Notes: generated by a model not told the origin, from the sequence alone. Shown: positions 1 through 7,135, numbered from the stretch's first letter. The stretch: DNA of 15,803 nt from JAFAVZ01 sp036009105 (GCA_036009105.1 DASYMJ010000119.1:1-15803), one strand, 5' to 3'. Program-made: numbers and translations.

Positions 1-235
1 GGACCTGGGCCGGCGCTTCATGAGCATCATGGAAGACGAGGGCGCGCTGGACGCCGTCAAATCCCGCATCCGCCCCGGCGTCTCCCCCGTCTCCGCCGTC
101 CTCCTCGTCACCCGCGTCTTCTTCTCCTACTTCCAGCTGGAGATCCTGTTCGGCGTCGCCGAGCCGTTCGGCAAGGAGTCGGGCGAGATGGTGCGGGAGA
201 TCGCGGACATTTTGAGGAGCGGGATGGTGCAGTGA
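1..235 (+). CDS. C-terminal end of a TetR-like transcriptional regulator (5' partial)
   Basis: The reading frame is already open at base 2 and ends at TGA 233-235, so about 77 C-terminal residues are visible and the start lies outside the window. The helical, hydrophobic-aromatic pattern (TRVFFSYFQLEILFG, then a PFG turn and a last helix ending in ADILRSGM) is typical of the ligand-binding C-terminal domain of TetR-family repressors, which often end in a short helix closing on LLRGL or similar. No DNA-binding helix-turn-helix is visible because that part is missing. If the call is right, the protein is a dimeric repressor that releases DNA on binding a small molecule. The family call rests only on this pattern and is moderate. 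The gene ends just before an A/T-rich inverted repeat that could help end its transcript. Confidence 0.5.
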   Translation, partial: DLGRRFMSIMEDEGALDAVKSRIRPGVSPVSAVLLVTRVFFSYFQLEILFGVAEPFGKESGEMVREIADILRSGMVQ

Positions 236-240
236 TGTGG

Positions 241-315
241 AATTGAAAATTGAAAATTGAAAATTACGCATGCGGTGCTTCTCTTTTTCAATTTTCAATT
301 TTCCATTTTCAATTT
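241..315. repeat. Inverted pair of heptamer (TTGAAAA) tandem repeats
   Basis: The left arm (241-265) is three-plus units of period 7 based on TTGAAAA. The right arm (284-315) is the reverse complement of the same heptamer in about four units, one carrying a substitution (TTTTCCA instead of TTTTCAA). The arms could form a long A/T hairpin over a loop that holds the palindrome CGCATGCG (267-274). The element fills most of the space between the TetR-like gene and the peptidase start at 347. It is far richer in A+T than its surroundings. It could act as a terminator or be a small mobile or slipped-strand repeat. The function is unknown. Confidence 0.85.
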
Positions 316-346
316 CAGCCAACGCGTTAAGAAGGAACCCCACCGC

Positions 347-3037
347 ATGAAACGAATCGCCTTATTCTCCTTGCTCCTGACCCTGCCATTGGCTGCACAA
401 CTCGACACCGAATACACCCGCCAGATCCGGCAGTTCACCACCGGGCCGCAGTTCATGACCGAGCTGGTCGATCATCTGCCGGCCTCGGAGACGGTGCCGT
501 CGCCGCTGAAGCATCACGGGTACATCGCCGGGGCGGAGGGGAAGCTGACGTACGCGGAGGGCGTGTACAGCTACATGCGGGCCTTGGCGGCGGCGACGCC
601 GCGGGTCAAGGTTTTCTCCATCGGGAAGACGGAAGAGGGGCGGGAGATGATCGTGGTCGCGGTGTCGAGCGAGCAGAACCTCGCCGCGCTCGACCGCTAC
701 CGCGACATCACCGCGAAGCTGGCCGATCCGCGCAAACTCACTGACGCCGAGGCGCAGAAGCTCATCGAGGAGGGAAAGCCGTTCTACTACGCGACGGGCG
801 CCATGCACTCGCCGGAGACGGGCAGCCCGGAGATGCTGATGGAGCTCGCCTATCGGCTGGCCGTGGAAGACACGCCGCTGATCCGCGGCATCCGGGAGAA
901 CGTCATCACCCTCATCACGCCGGTGCTGGAAGTGGACGGCCGCAACCGGATGGTCGACCTCTGGAACTACCGCGCGGCGAATCCGAAGGTGCCGACGCCG
1001 CCGCTCGTCTACTGGGGCCACTACGTGGCGCACGACGACAACCGCGACAACATGGGCCTCGCCCTCGCCCTCAGCCGCAACGTGCTGAAGGCCTACTTCG
1101 ACTACCACCCCCAGGTCGTGCACGACCTGCACGAGTCCGTCCCCTTCATCTACATCTCCACCGGCACCGGCCCGTACAACGCCTCGCTCGATCCGCTGAT
1201 GATCGACGAGTGGCATCGCATGGCCTACCACGAGGTGGACGAGCTCTCCCGCCGCAACCTGCCCGGCGTCTGGACGCACGGGTTCTACGATGGGTGGGCT
1301 CCGAACTACATGTTCTGGACCGGCATGGGGCACAACACCATCGGCCGCTTCTACGAGACGTTCGGCAACCGCTGGCCGACCACGGAGAACCGGGTGGTGC
1401 GCTCCGCCTCCGAGCGGCAGTGGTTCCGCCCCAACCCGCCCCTCCCCCAGGTGCGCTGGTCGCTGCGCAACAACACGAACTACATGCAGTCCGCGCTCCT
1501 CTTCGCGCTGGACGACATGGCCAGGAACCGCCGCCGCTTCCTGGAGAACTTCTACACCCTCGGCAAGCGCTCCATCGCCAAGGCCACGAACGAAGGCCCC
1601 GCCGCGTGGGTCTTCGACGCCGGGCAGAAGCGGCAGGGCCAGCTGCGCGACCTGATGGCGCTGCTGCGGACGCACGGCATCGAGGTGCAGGTTGCCGATG
1701 CGGACGTCTCGCTCAAGACCGACTGGCCTCCTCCGCCGCCCGCATCGGACGATAAGGACAAAGAGAAGGACAAGAAGCCGGCCAACGAGCCGGTGAAGTT
1801 CGCCAAGGGCTCGTTCATCATCCGCATGGACCAGCCCTACAGCCGCCTCGCGGACACCATGCTCGACACGCAATACGTCCGCGGCAGCGAGCAGGTGTAC
1901 GACGACACCGGCTGGACGCTCGGCTATCTCAAGAACGTCGACTTCAAGCGCGTGCAGAACCCCGAGATCCTCAAAGCGGCCATGCATCCGTGGGACGGCT
2001 CCCGCGCCGCCGCGCCGGCGGAGAACAACGCCGACACGGACTGGATCAAGGCGCGCTTCGCCGACAAGTCCGCGAAGCTGCCCCGCATCGCCCTGCTCCA
2101 CACCTGGCTCCGCACGCAGGATGAAGGCTGGTGGCGCCTCGCCTTCGAGCAGCTCGGCGTGCCGTACACGTACCTCTCCACGCAGAACGTATCGACGAGC
2201 CCCGCGCTGCGCGACCGCTTCGACGTGATCGTCTTCCCGCCCGTCGGCGGCGCCGATCCGCAGGAGATCGTGAACGGCCTCCCGCCCGGCCCGCCCCTCC
2301 CCTGGCGCACCACCGCCGTCACCCCAAACCTCGGCGGCATCGACGAGACGGACGACATGCGCCCCGGCCTGGGGCTGGCCGGCGTGCAGAACCTCGAACG
2401 CTTCGTCCAGAACGGCGGCCTGCTCGTCACCGCGCGCGACACCTCCGAATGGGCCGTGCACTACGGGCTGGCCCGCTATGTCGAGCTGGTAAAGCCGAAC
2501 AAGCTGAAGGCGCCCGGCACGATCGTCTCCGCATCCGTCACGGACAAGAAGAGCCCCATCGCCGCCGGCTACGACGAGACGCTCCCCATCTACTACGCCG
2601 GCTCCCCCATCTTCAAAGTCGGCGTGCGCGAGGACAACACCTCCGAGTCGCGCCCCAGCGGCCGCGGCGGCAAGGCGGATCCGGACGTGCCGCAGGGCCG
2701 CGTCTACGTTCCGCTGCCGGAGCGCGCCAAGCCGGCGCCGGGGGAGGAAGGCTTCCAGCCGCCGGAGGACGCGCCGTACAACTTCGAGCCTTTCATGCCG
2801 CGCCCGGAGGACCGGCCGCGCGTGGTGGTGTCGTTCGCGAAGAAGGCCGATGCGCTGCTGCTTTCCGGCATGCTGGAAGGGGGCGACGAGATCGCCGGCA
2901 AGCCGGCCGTGATCGATGCGCCGCTCGGCAACGGCCACGTGCTCCTCTTCGCCAGCAACCCGATGTGGCGGATGAACACCCAGGGCAACTACGCGCTGGT
3001 GATGAACGCGATCCTGAACTGGGACCGGTTGCGGTGA
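347..3037 (+). CDS. Secreted M14-family zinc carboxypeptidase-like protein
   Basis: The 896-residue product starts with a signal peptide (MKRIALFSLLLTLPLAAQ), so it should be exported. The start at 347 follows a purine-rich GAAGGA sequence at about 331-336; the upstream in-frame start at 257 would lie in the repeat and destroy the signal peptide. The N-terminal half is an M14 metallocarboxypeptidase-like domain: the zinc motif HSPE (His154, Glu157) follows GAM, and a later HDLHE segment (259-263) supplies candidate metal-ligand histidines. An Asp/Lys/Glu-rich linker (about 465-482) leads to a C-terminal part (about 580-896) that looks like a class I glutamine-amidotransferase-like fold, an arrangement common in large bacterial M14 proteins. 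The likely role is removal of C-terminal residues from peptides outside the cytoplasm. Substrate specificity cannot be read. The peptidase call is firm, the C-terminal fold tentative. Confidence 0.87.
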   Translation: MKRIALFSLLLTLPLAAQLDTEYTRQIRQFTTGPQFMTELVDHLPASETVPSPLKHHGYIAGAEGKLTYAEGVYSYMRALAAATPRVKVFSIGKTEEGREMIVVAVSSEQNLAALDRYRDITAKLADPRKLTDAEAQKLIEEGKPFYYATGAMHSPETGSPEMLMELAYRLAVEDTPLIRGIRENVITLITPVLEVDGRNRMVDLWNYRAANPKVPTPPLVYWGHYVAHDDNRDNMGLALALSRNVLKAYFDYHPQVVHDLHESVPFIYISTGTGPYNASLDPLMIDEWHRMAYHEVDELSRRNLPGVWTHGFYDGWAPNYMFWTGMGHNTIGRFYETFGNRWPTTENRVVRSASERQWFRPNPPLPQVRWSLRNNTNYMQSALLFALDDMARNRRRFLENFYTLGKRSIAKATNEGPAAWVFDAGQKRQGQLRDLMALLRTHGIEVQVADADVSLKTDWPPPPPASDDKDKEKDKKPANEPVKFAKGSFIIRMDQPYSRLADTMLDTQYVRGSEQVYDDTGWTLGYLKNVDFKRVQNPEILKAAMHPWDGSRAAAPAENNADTDWIKARFADKSAKLPRIALLHTWLRTQDEGWWRLAFEQLGVPYTYLSTQNVSTSPALRDRFDVIVFPPVGGADPQEIVNGLPPGPPLPWRTTAVTPNLGGIDETDDMRPGLGLAGVQNLERFVQNGGLLVTARDTSEWAVHYGLARYVELVKPNKLKAPGTIVSASVTDKKSPIAAGYDETLPIYYAGSPIFKVGVREDNTSESRPSGRGGKADPDVPQGRVYVPLPERAKPAPGEEGFQPPEDAPYNFEPFMPRPEDRPRVVVSFAKKADALLLSGMLEGGDEIAGKPAVIDAPLGNGHVLLFASNPMWRMNTQGNYALVMNAILNWDRLR

Positions 3038-3041
3038 GGCA

Positions 3042-3129
3042 GTTACTGGTTGCTGGTTGCTGGTTACTAGCGCTGCAGCGCCTGGAACCGTCATCGGCTA
3101 CCAGCAACCAGCCACTAGCAACCAGTAAC
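3042..3129. repeat. Inverted pair of heptamer (GTTGCTG) tandem repeats before the methyltransferase
   Basis: The left arm (3042-3069) is exactly four heptamers: GTTACTG, GTTGCTG, GTTGCTG, GTTACTA. The right arm (3098-3129), read on the other strand, runs GTTACTG, GTTGCTA, GTGGCTG, GTTGCTG. A loop with the palindromic GCGCTGCAGCGC (3070-3081) separates them. The layout matches the 241-315 element (same period of 7, same inverted arms, palindrome in the loop), but the sequence is unrelated. It occupies the whole gap between the peptidase and the methyltransferase and ends 5 nt before the ATG, so the transcript's ribosome-binding region would lie in the stem. Confidence 0.88.
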
Positions 3130-3134
3130 TAACC

Positions 3135-3878
3135 ATGTGGCATCCCGACCAATACGAGCGCTTCAAGGCGGAGCGCAAGCAGCCGTTCCTCGACCTGCTG
3201 TCCCTGGTCGAGCCGCGGCCGCACATGCGCGTGGTCGATCTCGGCTGCGGCACGGGGGAGCTGACTCGCGAGCTGCACGGGCACCTCGCCGCTGACGAGA
3301 CCCTCGGGGTGGACAACTCGGAGACCATGCTGCTCAAGGCCGGCGCGTTCGGCGGCGAGATGCTCCGCTTCCAGCAGGGCGACATCGAGGCGTTCGTCAC
3401 CGACCGCCCCTTCGACCTGGTCTTCTCCAACGCTGCCTTGCATTGGGTACCGGAGCACGAGTCGCTCCTCGCGCGGCTGACCTCTTTCCTCACGCCGCGC
3501 GGGCAGCTCGCCATCCAGATGCCGAACAATGACTGGCATCCCTCGCACGCCACGGCCGCCGCGGTGGCGGAGGAGCTGGGCGTGGAGCCGCGGCGCGACT
3601 TTCTCCTCCCCCTCGACCGCTACGCGGAGCTCCTCCACCGCCTCGGCTACAAACGGCAGCACGTGCGGCAACAGGTCTACGGCCATCTGCTGGACGATAC
3701 GCGCGCGGTGATCGAATGGGTGAAGGGGACGCTGCTGACGGATTACGAGCGGCGGATGGAGCCGGTCCAATTCGCGGACTTCATGGCGCGCTACGCGGAG
3801 CGGCTCGTCGTCACGCTCGGCGAGCACTCACCGTACTTTTACACGTACAAGCGGGTGCTGCTCTGGGGGTCATTCTAG
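3135..3878 (+). CDS. tam: Trans-aconitate 2-methyltransferase-like SAM-dependent methyltransferase
   Basis: The 247-residue class I methyltransferase closely follows the Tam pattern along its whole length: an N-terminal MWHPDQYERFKAER, motif I VVDLGCGTG (33-41), acidic Asp60 at the end of strand 2, a GDIE motif (about 81), FDLVFSNAALHW (motif IV region), and MPNNDWHPSH. Tam methylates trans-aconitate with S-adenosylmethionine, relieving inhibition of aconitase. The family also contains other small-carboxylate methyltransferases, so the substrate is inferred. Length matches the family (about 250). It is soluble, with no signal peptide. The ATG is preceded by the heptamer repeat rather than by a recognisable ribosome-binding site. 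Its stop overlaps the 3' end of the convergent polymerase gene by 9 nt. Confidence 0.8.
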   Translation: MWHPDQYERFKAERKQPFLDLLSLVEPRPHMRVVDLGCGTGELTRELHGHLAADETLGVDNSETMLLKAGAFGGEMLRFQQGDIEAFVTDRPFDLVFSNAALHWVPEHESLLARLTSFLTPRGQLAIQMPNNDWHPSHATAAAVAEELGVEPRRDFLLPLDRYAELLHRLGYKRQHVRQQVYGHLLDDTRAVIEWVKGTLLTDYERRMEPVQFADFMARYAERLVVTLGEHSPYFYTYKRVLLWGSF

Positions 3879-5024
3879 GATCAGTTGCCATTCGCCCTGC
3901 AGGCGATGGCCGGTGAACCAGAGGCGCTGGCCTTCGATGCGCTCATACGCGCCGACGTCTTCCGCCCCCGCCTGCTCCGGTCTGGTCGATGACTCGCCGG
4001 CCGGCGTCACGATGATCCGCCGCTCTTCGATGCTGCGCAGGGCGAACCGTTTGTACATGCCGCCCATGTCGAGCCAGAGCTCCGTCTTCGTCAGCACGAA
4101 CAGCCGCCGCCCGCTCTGCGACTTCGGGCCAGGGAGGCGGATGCCGTTCACGATCAACGTGGGGCCGGTTCTCAGCCGGCCCGATGTCAACGCATTGCTG
4201 GGCCGGCTGAGAGCCGGCCCTACATTTGGCAGCACCTGCCGCTTCTTCAACACCGGCGCGAACAGATCGCCTTTGCGCGCCAGTCTTCTCAGCGCCGCTT
4301 CCGGTTCGAAGAGCACCGGCCTGACCTTCGCCACCTCCTCCCACGTGATCGGCATGGAGACGTGCAGGGTCTGCGCGCGCAGCGAGTAGACGGAGACGGT
4401 CGTCTTGTAGTCGGCGTTCTGGCTCCAGTCGATGAACACCTTCCCGGCGCGGAGCTCCTTCGCCATCTTCGCCACCACGAGCCGCGGATGCGCGCGCGCC
4501 AGCGTCTCGGCCGCGATACGCGCGAAGGACTCCGTGGCGTCGTGCGTCGCGTCCGCATTGAGCGGCACATAGACCTGCAGCCCTTTCCCGCCCGAGACCT
4601 TCGCCCACGACAGCAGCCCGATCGTCTGCAACGCCTCGCGCAACAGCAGCGCGACTTCGCAGCACTCCGCGATGCCGGCGCCCGCGCCGGGATCGAGATC
4701 GAACACCACGCTCGTCGCCCGCTCCAGCCGCCGCGCGCGATGCAGAAACGGATGGAGCTCGATGCCGCCGGCCTCGACGACCCAGAGCAGCGTCCGCACG
4801 TCATTGATCAGGATGTAGCGAATGGGCGGTCCGCTGCGGCGCGGCACGGCGGCCGTCTTCACCCACTTCGGCGTGAAGCCCGGCGCATCCTTCTCCCAGA
4901 ACGACTCGCCCTCCGGCCCGTCCGGGAAGCGGAGGAACGACATCGGCACGTTCTTCAGATGGGGCAGCAGCCACTTCGCCGCGCGCCGGTAATAGCTGCC
5001 CGCCTGCTGTTTCGTGCCTGTCAC
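3870..5024 (-). CDS. ligD: Stand-alone LigD-type polymerase/primase domain protein, N-terminally shortened, with a repeat insertion
   Basis: The 384-residue protein carries the polymerase domain of ATP-dependent ligase D, which fills gaps during non-homologous end joining. Visible signatures: YYRRAAKWLLPHL (11-23), GGIELHP with His91, VVFDLDPG (catalytic Asp109 and Asp111), SGGKGLQVYVPL (144-155), IDWSQN (third catalytic Asp199) and YSLRA...VSMPITWEEV. The GTG start overlaps the anti-sigma stop as GTGA, arguing for coupled translation. It begins at the TK turn, so the usual 12-15 residue opening strand (SHPDKVLYP-like) is missing; the frame upstream encodes nothing similar. Residues 268-289 come from a palindromic repeat (4159-4223). 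The tail (about 297-384) vaguely resembles a degraded 3'-phosphoesterase domain (WLDMGGMYKRFAL; GHRLQGEW). No ligase domain and no ku gene are visible here. Confidence 0.85.
   Translation of the reverse strand: MTGTKQQAGSYYRRAAKWLLPHLKNVPMSFLRFPDGPEGESFWEKDAPGFTPKWVKTAAVPRRSGPPIRYILINDVRTLLWVVEAGGIELHPFLHRARRLERATSVVFDLDPGAGAGIAECCEVALLLREALQTIGLLSWAKVSGGKGLQVYVPLNADATHDATESFARIAAETLARAHPRLVVAKMAKELRAGKVFIDWSQNADYKTTVSVYSLRAQTLHVSMPITWEEVAKVRPVLFEPEAALRRLARKGDLFAPVLKKRQVLPNVGPALSRPSNALTSGRLRTGPTLIVNGIRLPGPKSQSGRRLFVLTKTELWLDMGGMYKRFALRSIEERRIIVTPAGESSTRPEQAGAEDVGAYERIEGQRLWFTGHRLQGEWQLILE
4159..4223. repeat. REP-like double palindrome inside the polymerase gene
   Basis: The arms 4159-4182 and 4200-4223 are inverted copies that match at 22 of 24 positions around a 17-nt spacer. 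Each arm also contains its own palindrome (GGCCGG...CCGGCC), so the element could fold into two hairpins or one long one, like paired bacterial REP units. It has no stop in the host frame and encodes residues 268-289 of the LigD-like protein, between the polymerase domain and the tail. The GGGCCGG-CTCTCAG-CCGGCCC core looks like a dispersed genomic repeat, which I infer from recall rather than a search. Confidence 0.85.
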
Positions 5025-5494
5025 TCCTCTGCAAGTATGGTGTGCATCGCCACCAGGATGGTGACCGACGACAGCACGAGCACGCAGAGAAAGAACGTGA
5101 TGGAGAGCGATGCGGAGGCGGCCGCGGAGTTGGAGAGCGCCTGCGCCGGATCGAGGTTCTCGAACCATTTGGTGAGCGCGTTCCAGCGCGAGGTCAGCAG
5201 CGCCGTCCAGCCGGCGGCGACCGCCAGGTAGGCCGCCATCTGCGCCACCGTCATCGGCTTGGCCACCCGTTCCATGCCGGCCGAGCCGCGCAGGATCTGC
5301 GCCTTCAGCCAGAGCACGCCGGGATCGGGGAGGAGGTGCTCCCGCTCGTCGACCCGCGAGAAGTCGCTCATCCAGCGCGCCACCGCGGACGCGGCCTCGC
5401 AGTCGGTGCACTCGCTCACATGCCGGCGCAGCGACTCCGTCCAGGAGCCTTCTTCCGCGGCGCGCAGCACGTCCGCTTCCAGTCTGCAGTTCAT
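5021..5494 (-). CDS. Zinc-finger anti-sigma factor with membrane segments
   Basis: The 157-residue protein begins with a putative zinc-binding anti-sigma motif: Cys3, then His25-x3-Cys29-x2-Cys32 (HVSECTDC). Two hydrophobic stretches follow (about 81-100 and 128-155), so it likely sits in the inner membrane with its N-terminus in the cytoplasm, where it would bind the sigma factor encoded immediately upstream. Its ATG overlaps that gene's stop (ATGA) and its own stop overlaps the start of the polymerase gene (GTGA), so synthesis with the sigma factor is expected to be coupled. Release could follow a signal on the zinc site or the membrane domain; the sequence does not tell which. The role is assigned from motif plus position. 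Confidence 0.82.
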   Translation of the reverse strand: MNCRLEADVLRAAEEGSWTESLRRHVSECTDCEAASAVARWMSDFSRVDEREHLLPDPGVLWLKAQILRGSAGMERVAKPMTVAQMAAYLAVAAGWTALLTSRWNALTKWFENLDPAQALSNSAAASASLSITFFLCVLVLSSVTILVAMHTILAEE

Positions 5495-6048
5495 TGCGGC
5501 GCCAGTCCTTTCTTCATCAGCAGTTCGCCGAGGCGCTTGCGGGCCCGGAAGAGGAGGACTTTGACGCTCTTCGTCTTCAGGCCCAGGGCCTGGCCGATCT
5601 CCTCGTGGTTCGATTCCTCCACGTGCGCCAGCCAGAGCAGGGCGCGCTCCCGCGGCTTGAGCTCGCCGAAGACGCGCATCATGTCGTGCCGCATCTCCAT
5701 CCGGTCGGGCGGCTGGTTGGCCGGGGTGATGAACGCGTCGCGCGTGCGCTCCCGCTTCGTCTCCCGGAAGTGATCGAGGGCGAGGTTGGTGGCGGTGCGG
5801 AAAAGGTACCGGCGCATGTGCTCGTCGCTCGTCACCACCGGGTTCGTGCGGATGAAGCGGTAGAACGCCTTCTGCAGCAGGTCGTCCGCCGCCGCGGCGT
5901 CGCCGGTCAGCCGGTAGACGTACGACCAGAGGCTGCCCGCCGTGCGGCGGTAGAACGCTTCGAACCGCGCCTCATCCATCGGCGTGGGAGGCCTCGAGCC
6001 CCGCGTCGCCGCGATGACGAAGGGCAGATCGAGCGCCATGGTGGTCAT
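5491..6048 (-). CDS. ECF-family RNA polymerase sigma factor
   Basis: The 185-residue protein has the two-domain layout of extracytoplasmic-function sigma factors. Region 2 covers about 28-105 (FEAFYRRTAGSLWSYVYRLTGD, DDLLQKAFYRFIR, then RRYLFRTATNLALDHFRE). Region 4 is at about 129-173 (LKPRERALLWLAHVEESNHEEIGQ, helix-turn-helix ending SVKVLLFRARKRL). It should bind core polymerase and recognise a promoter set that may include its own operon. The start at 6048 overlaps the stop of the preceding membrane-protein gene (ATGA); a second Met lies four codons in. The adjacent anti-sigma gene supports the assignment. The ECF subgroup was not determined. Confidence 0.92.
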   Translation of the reverse strand: MTTMALDLPFVIAATRGSRPPTPMDEARFEAFYRRTAGSLWSYVYRLTGDAAAADDLLQKAFYRFIRTNPVVTSDEHMRRYLFRTATNLALDHFRETKRERTRDAFITPANQPPDRMEMRHDMMRVFGELKPRERALLWLAHVEESNHEEIGQALGLKTKSVKVLLFRARKRLGELLMKKGLAPQ

Positions 6049-6500
6049 GGCTCGTCACGTTGCGCCGTCCCGACCAGGCCCCAGTTGCGCGAGAGCTTCA
6101 GCGAGACGAGCGCGGAGAGGATGAAGCCCAGGCCGAGCATCAGGAGGATCACGCCGGCGATCAGGAACCCCTCGAACCGCGTATCGGGAAAGCAGTAGAT
6201 GACGATGAAGCCCAGCCCGAGGAACGCGGTGACCGTGGCTTTGCTGAAGCCGCTCACCACCCGGTCGAGGGCCGACCGCTGCTGCGTCTGCTCCACGGCG
6301 CCCATGAACGCTTTCCCCTCCGCCGAGCGGAGGTACTCGATGAACTCCGGCGCGGTGCCGAAGCGCTCGACCATCTTCGCCTGCACGTCCGCATGCATCT
6401 TGGCCCGCTCCGTCTTGCCGCGGACGATCGCCATCACGATCATCGTGATCATGATGTAACACCCGATCGAGGTCACGATCGGAATCCAGTACACACCCAT
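6045..6500 (-). CDS. Small three-helix membrane protein heading the sigma operon
   Basis: No named family is recognised. The 151-residue protein has a first membrane helix at 4-26, a charged cytoplasmic-type stretch (27-87, with ERFGTAPEFIEYLRSAEG), and two more helices at about 88-104 and 110-134. A strong GGAGG sits 7 nt before the ATG, the best ribosome-binding site of this operon. Its stop overlaps the sigma factor start (ATGA), so it is probably cotranscribed and may take part in membrane sensing with the anti-sigma factor. That role is inference from position only. The 65-nt gap upstream (6501-6565) is the most likely place for the operon promoter; I see no convincing -35/-10 pair there. 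Confidence 0.75.
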   Translation of the reverse strand: MGVYWIPIVTSIGCYIMITMIVMAIVRGKTERAKMHADVQAKMVERFGTAPEFIEYLRSAEGKAFMGAVEQTQQRSALDRVVSGFSKATVTAFLGLGFIVIYCFPDTRFEGFLIAGVILLMLGLGFILSALVSLKLSRNWGLVGTAQRDEP

Positions 6501-6565
6501 CAGTCAGCCTCCAAATCCGAATTACGGACGCTGATACGGCGGGCGGGGGACGGGGGTTAACAGCT

Positions 6566-7135
6566 CTAGTGCAACTTCTCCCCTCTCCCCAGCATCTCCA
6601 CGTACTCCGCGATCTTCCGCGCGCGCGTATCCGCCCGCTTCACGTTCCCGATGCGGAAGAGGATCGCGTAGCGGTTCACCCGGTCCAGCGTCTCGAAGAA
6701 CTTCCGCGCCTTCGCATTCTTCGCCAGCGCGGCGGCGAGATCGTCCGGCACGGTCGCCTCCTTCTGGCCGTAGTACGCCTTGTCCCAGCGGCCATCCGTC
6801 TTCGCCCGCTCGATCTCGGCAAGACCGGGCGGCTGCATGCGGCCGGCGGCGATCAGCGCCTCCGCCTTGTCGCGGTTGATCTTCGACCAGAGGCTGCTCT
6901 TGCGCCGCGGCGTGTACTTTTGCAGCCAGGTGCCTTCCACCTCATCTTTGTTGCGCTGCCCGTCGATCCAGCCGTAGCAGAGCGCCCCCTCCACCGCCTC
7001 GGCGTAGGTGATCGACGGGATGCCCGAGCCCTTCGAGCCGAAGCGGATCCAGATGCCGTCCGGCTTTGCATGGTTCTTCTTCAGCCACGTCTCCCACGCC
7101 TTCAGCGTCTTGAAGGAGAGCGCCTCCGTGCTCAT
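6566..7135 (-). CDS. YdeI/OmpD-associated family protein
   Basis: The 189-residue soluble protein matches the YdeI family: SFKTLKAWETWLKKNH at the start, WIRFGSKGSGIPSITYAEAVEGALCYGWIDGQ (29-60), a TPRRKSSLWSKINRDKAEALI block (75-95), and a C-terminal FETLDRVNRYAILFRIGNVKRADTRARKIAEYVEML helix-rich region. Family members have been linked to peptide and bacteriocin resistance in some bacteria, but the biochemical activity is not established. The ATG overlaps the stop of the amidohydrolase gene (ATGA), so the two are likely cotranslated. Length is normal for the family. Confidence 0.87.
   Translation of the reverse strand: MSTEALSFKTLKAWETWLKKNHAKPDGIWIRFGSKGSGIPSITYAEAVEGALCYGWIDGQRNKDEVEGTWLQKYTPRRKSSLWSKINRDKAEALIAAGRMQPPGLAEIERAKTDGRWDKAYYGQKEATVPDDLAAALAKNAKARKFFETLDRVNRYAILFRIGNVKRADTRARKIAEYVEMLGRGEKLH

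Noticed and set aside
241..315. The heptamer element as a CRISPR or tRNA-like structure
   Set aside because: No spacers and no cloverleaf features; only tandem 7-mers in inverted orientation.
257..346. Upstream start for the peptidase at 257
   Set aside because: The extra 30 residues are translated repeat sequence and would bury the signal peptide; the start at 347 has a ribosome-binding site.
362..3094. Very long open frame (about 910 codons) on the minus strand across the peptidase gene
   Set aside because: Its product is Arg/Val/His/Gly-rich without any domain, a usual mirror of a high-GC gene in the phase-matched antisense frame; the plus-strand gene has a signal peptide and zinc motifs.
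5025..5411. In-frame extension of the LigD-type polymerase upstream of 5024
   Set aside because: It would overlap the anti-sigma gene in another frame and its residues show no polymerase similarity.
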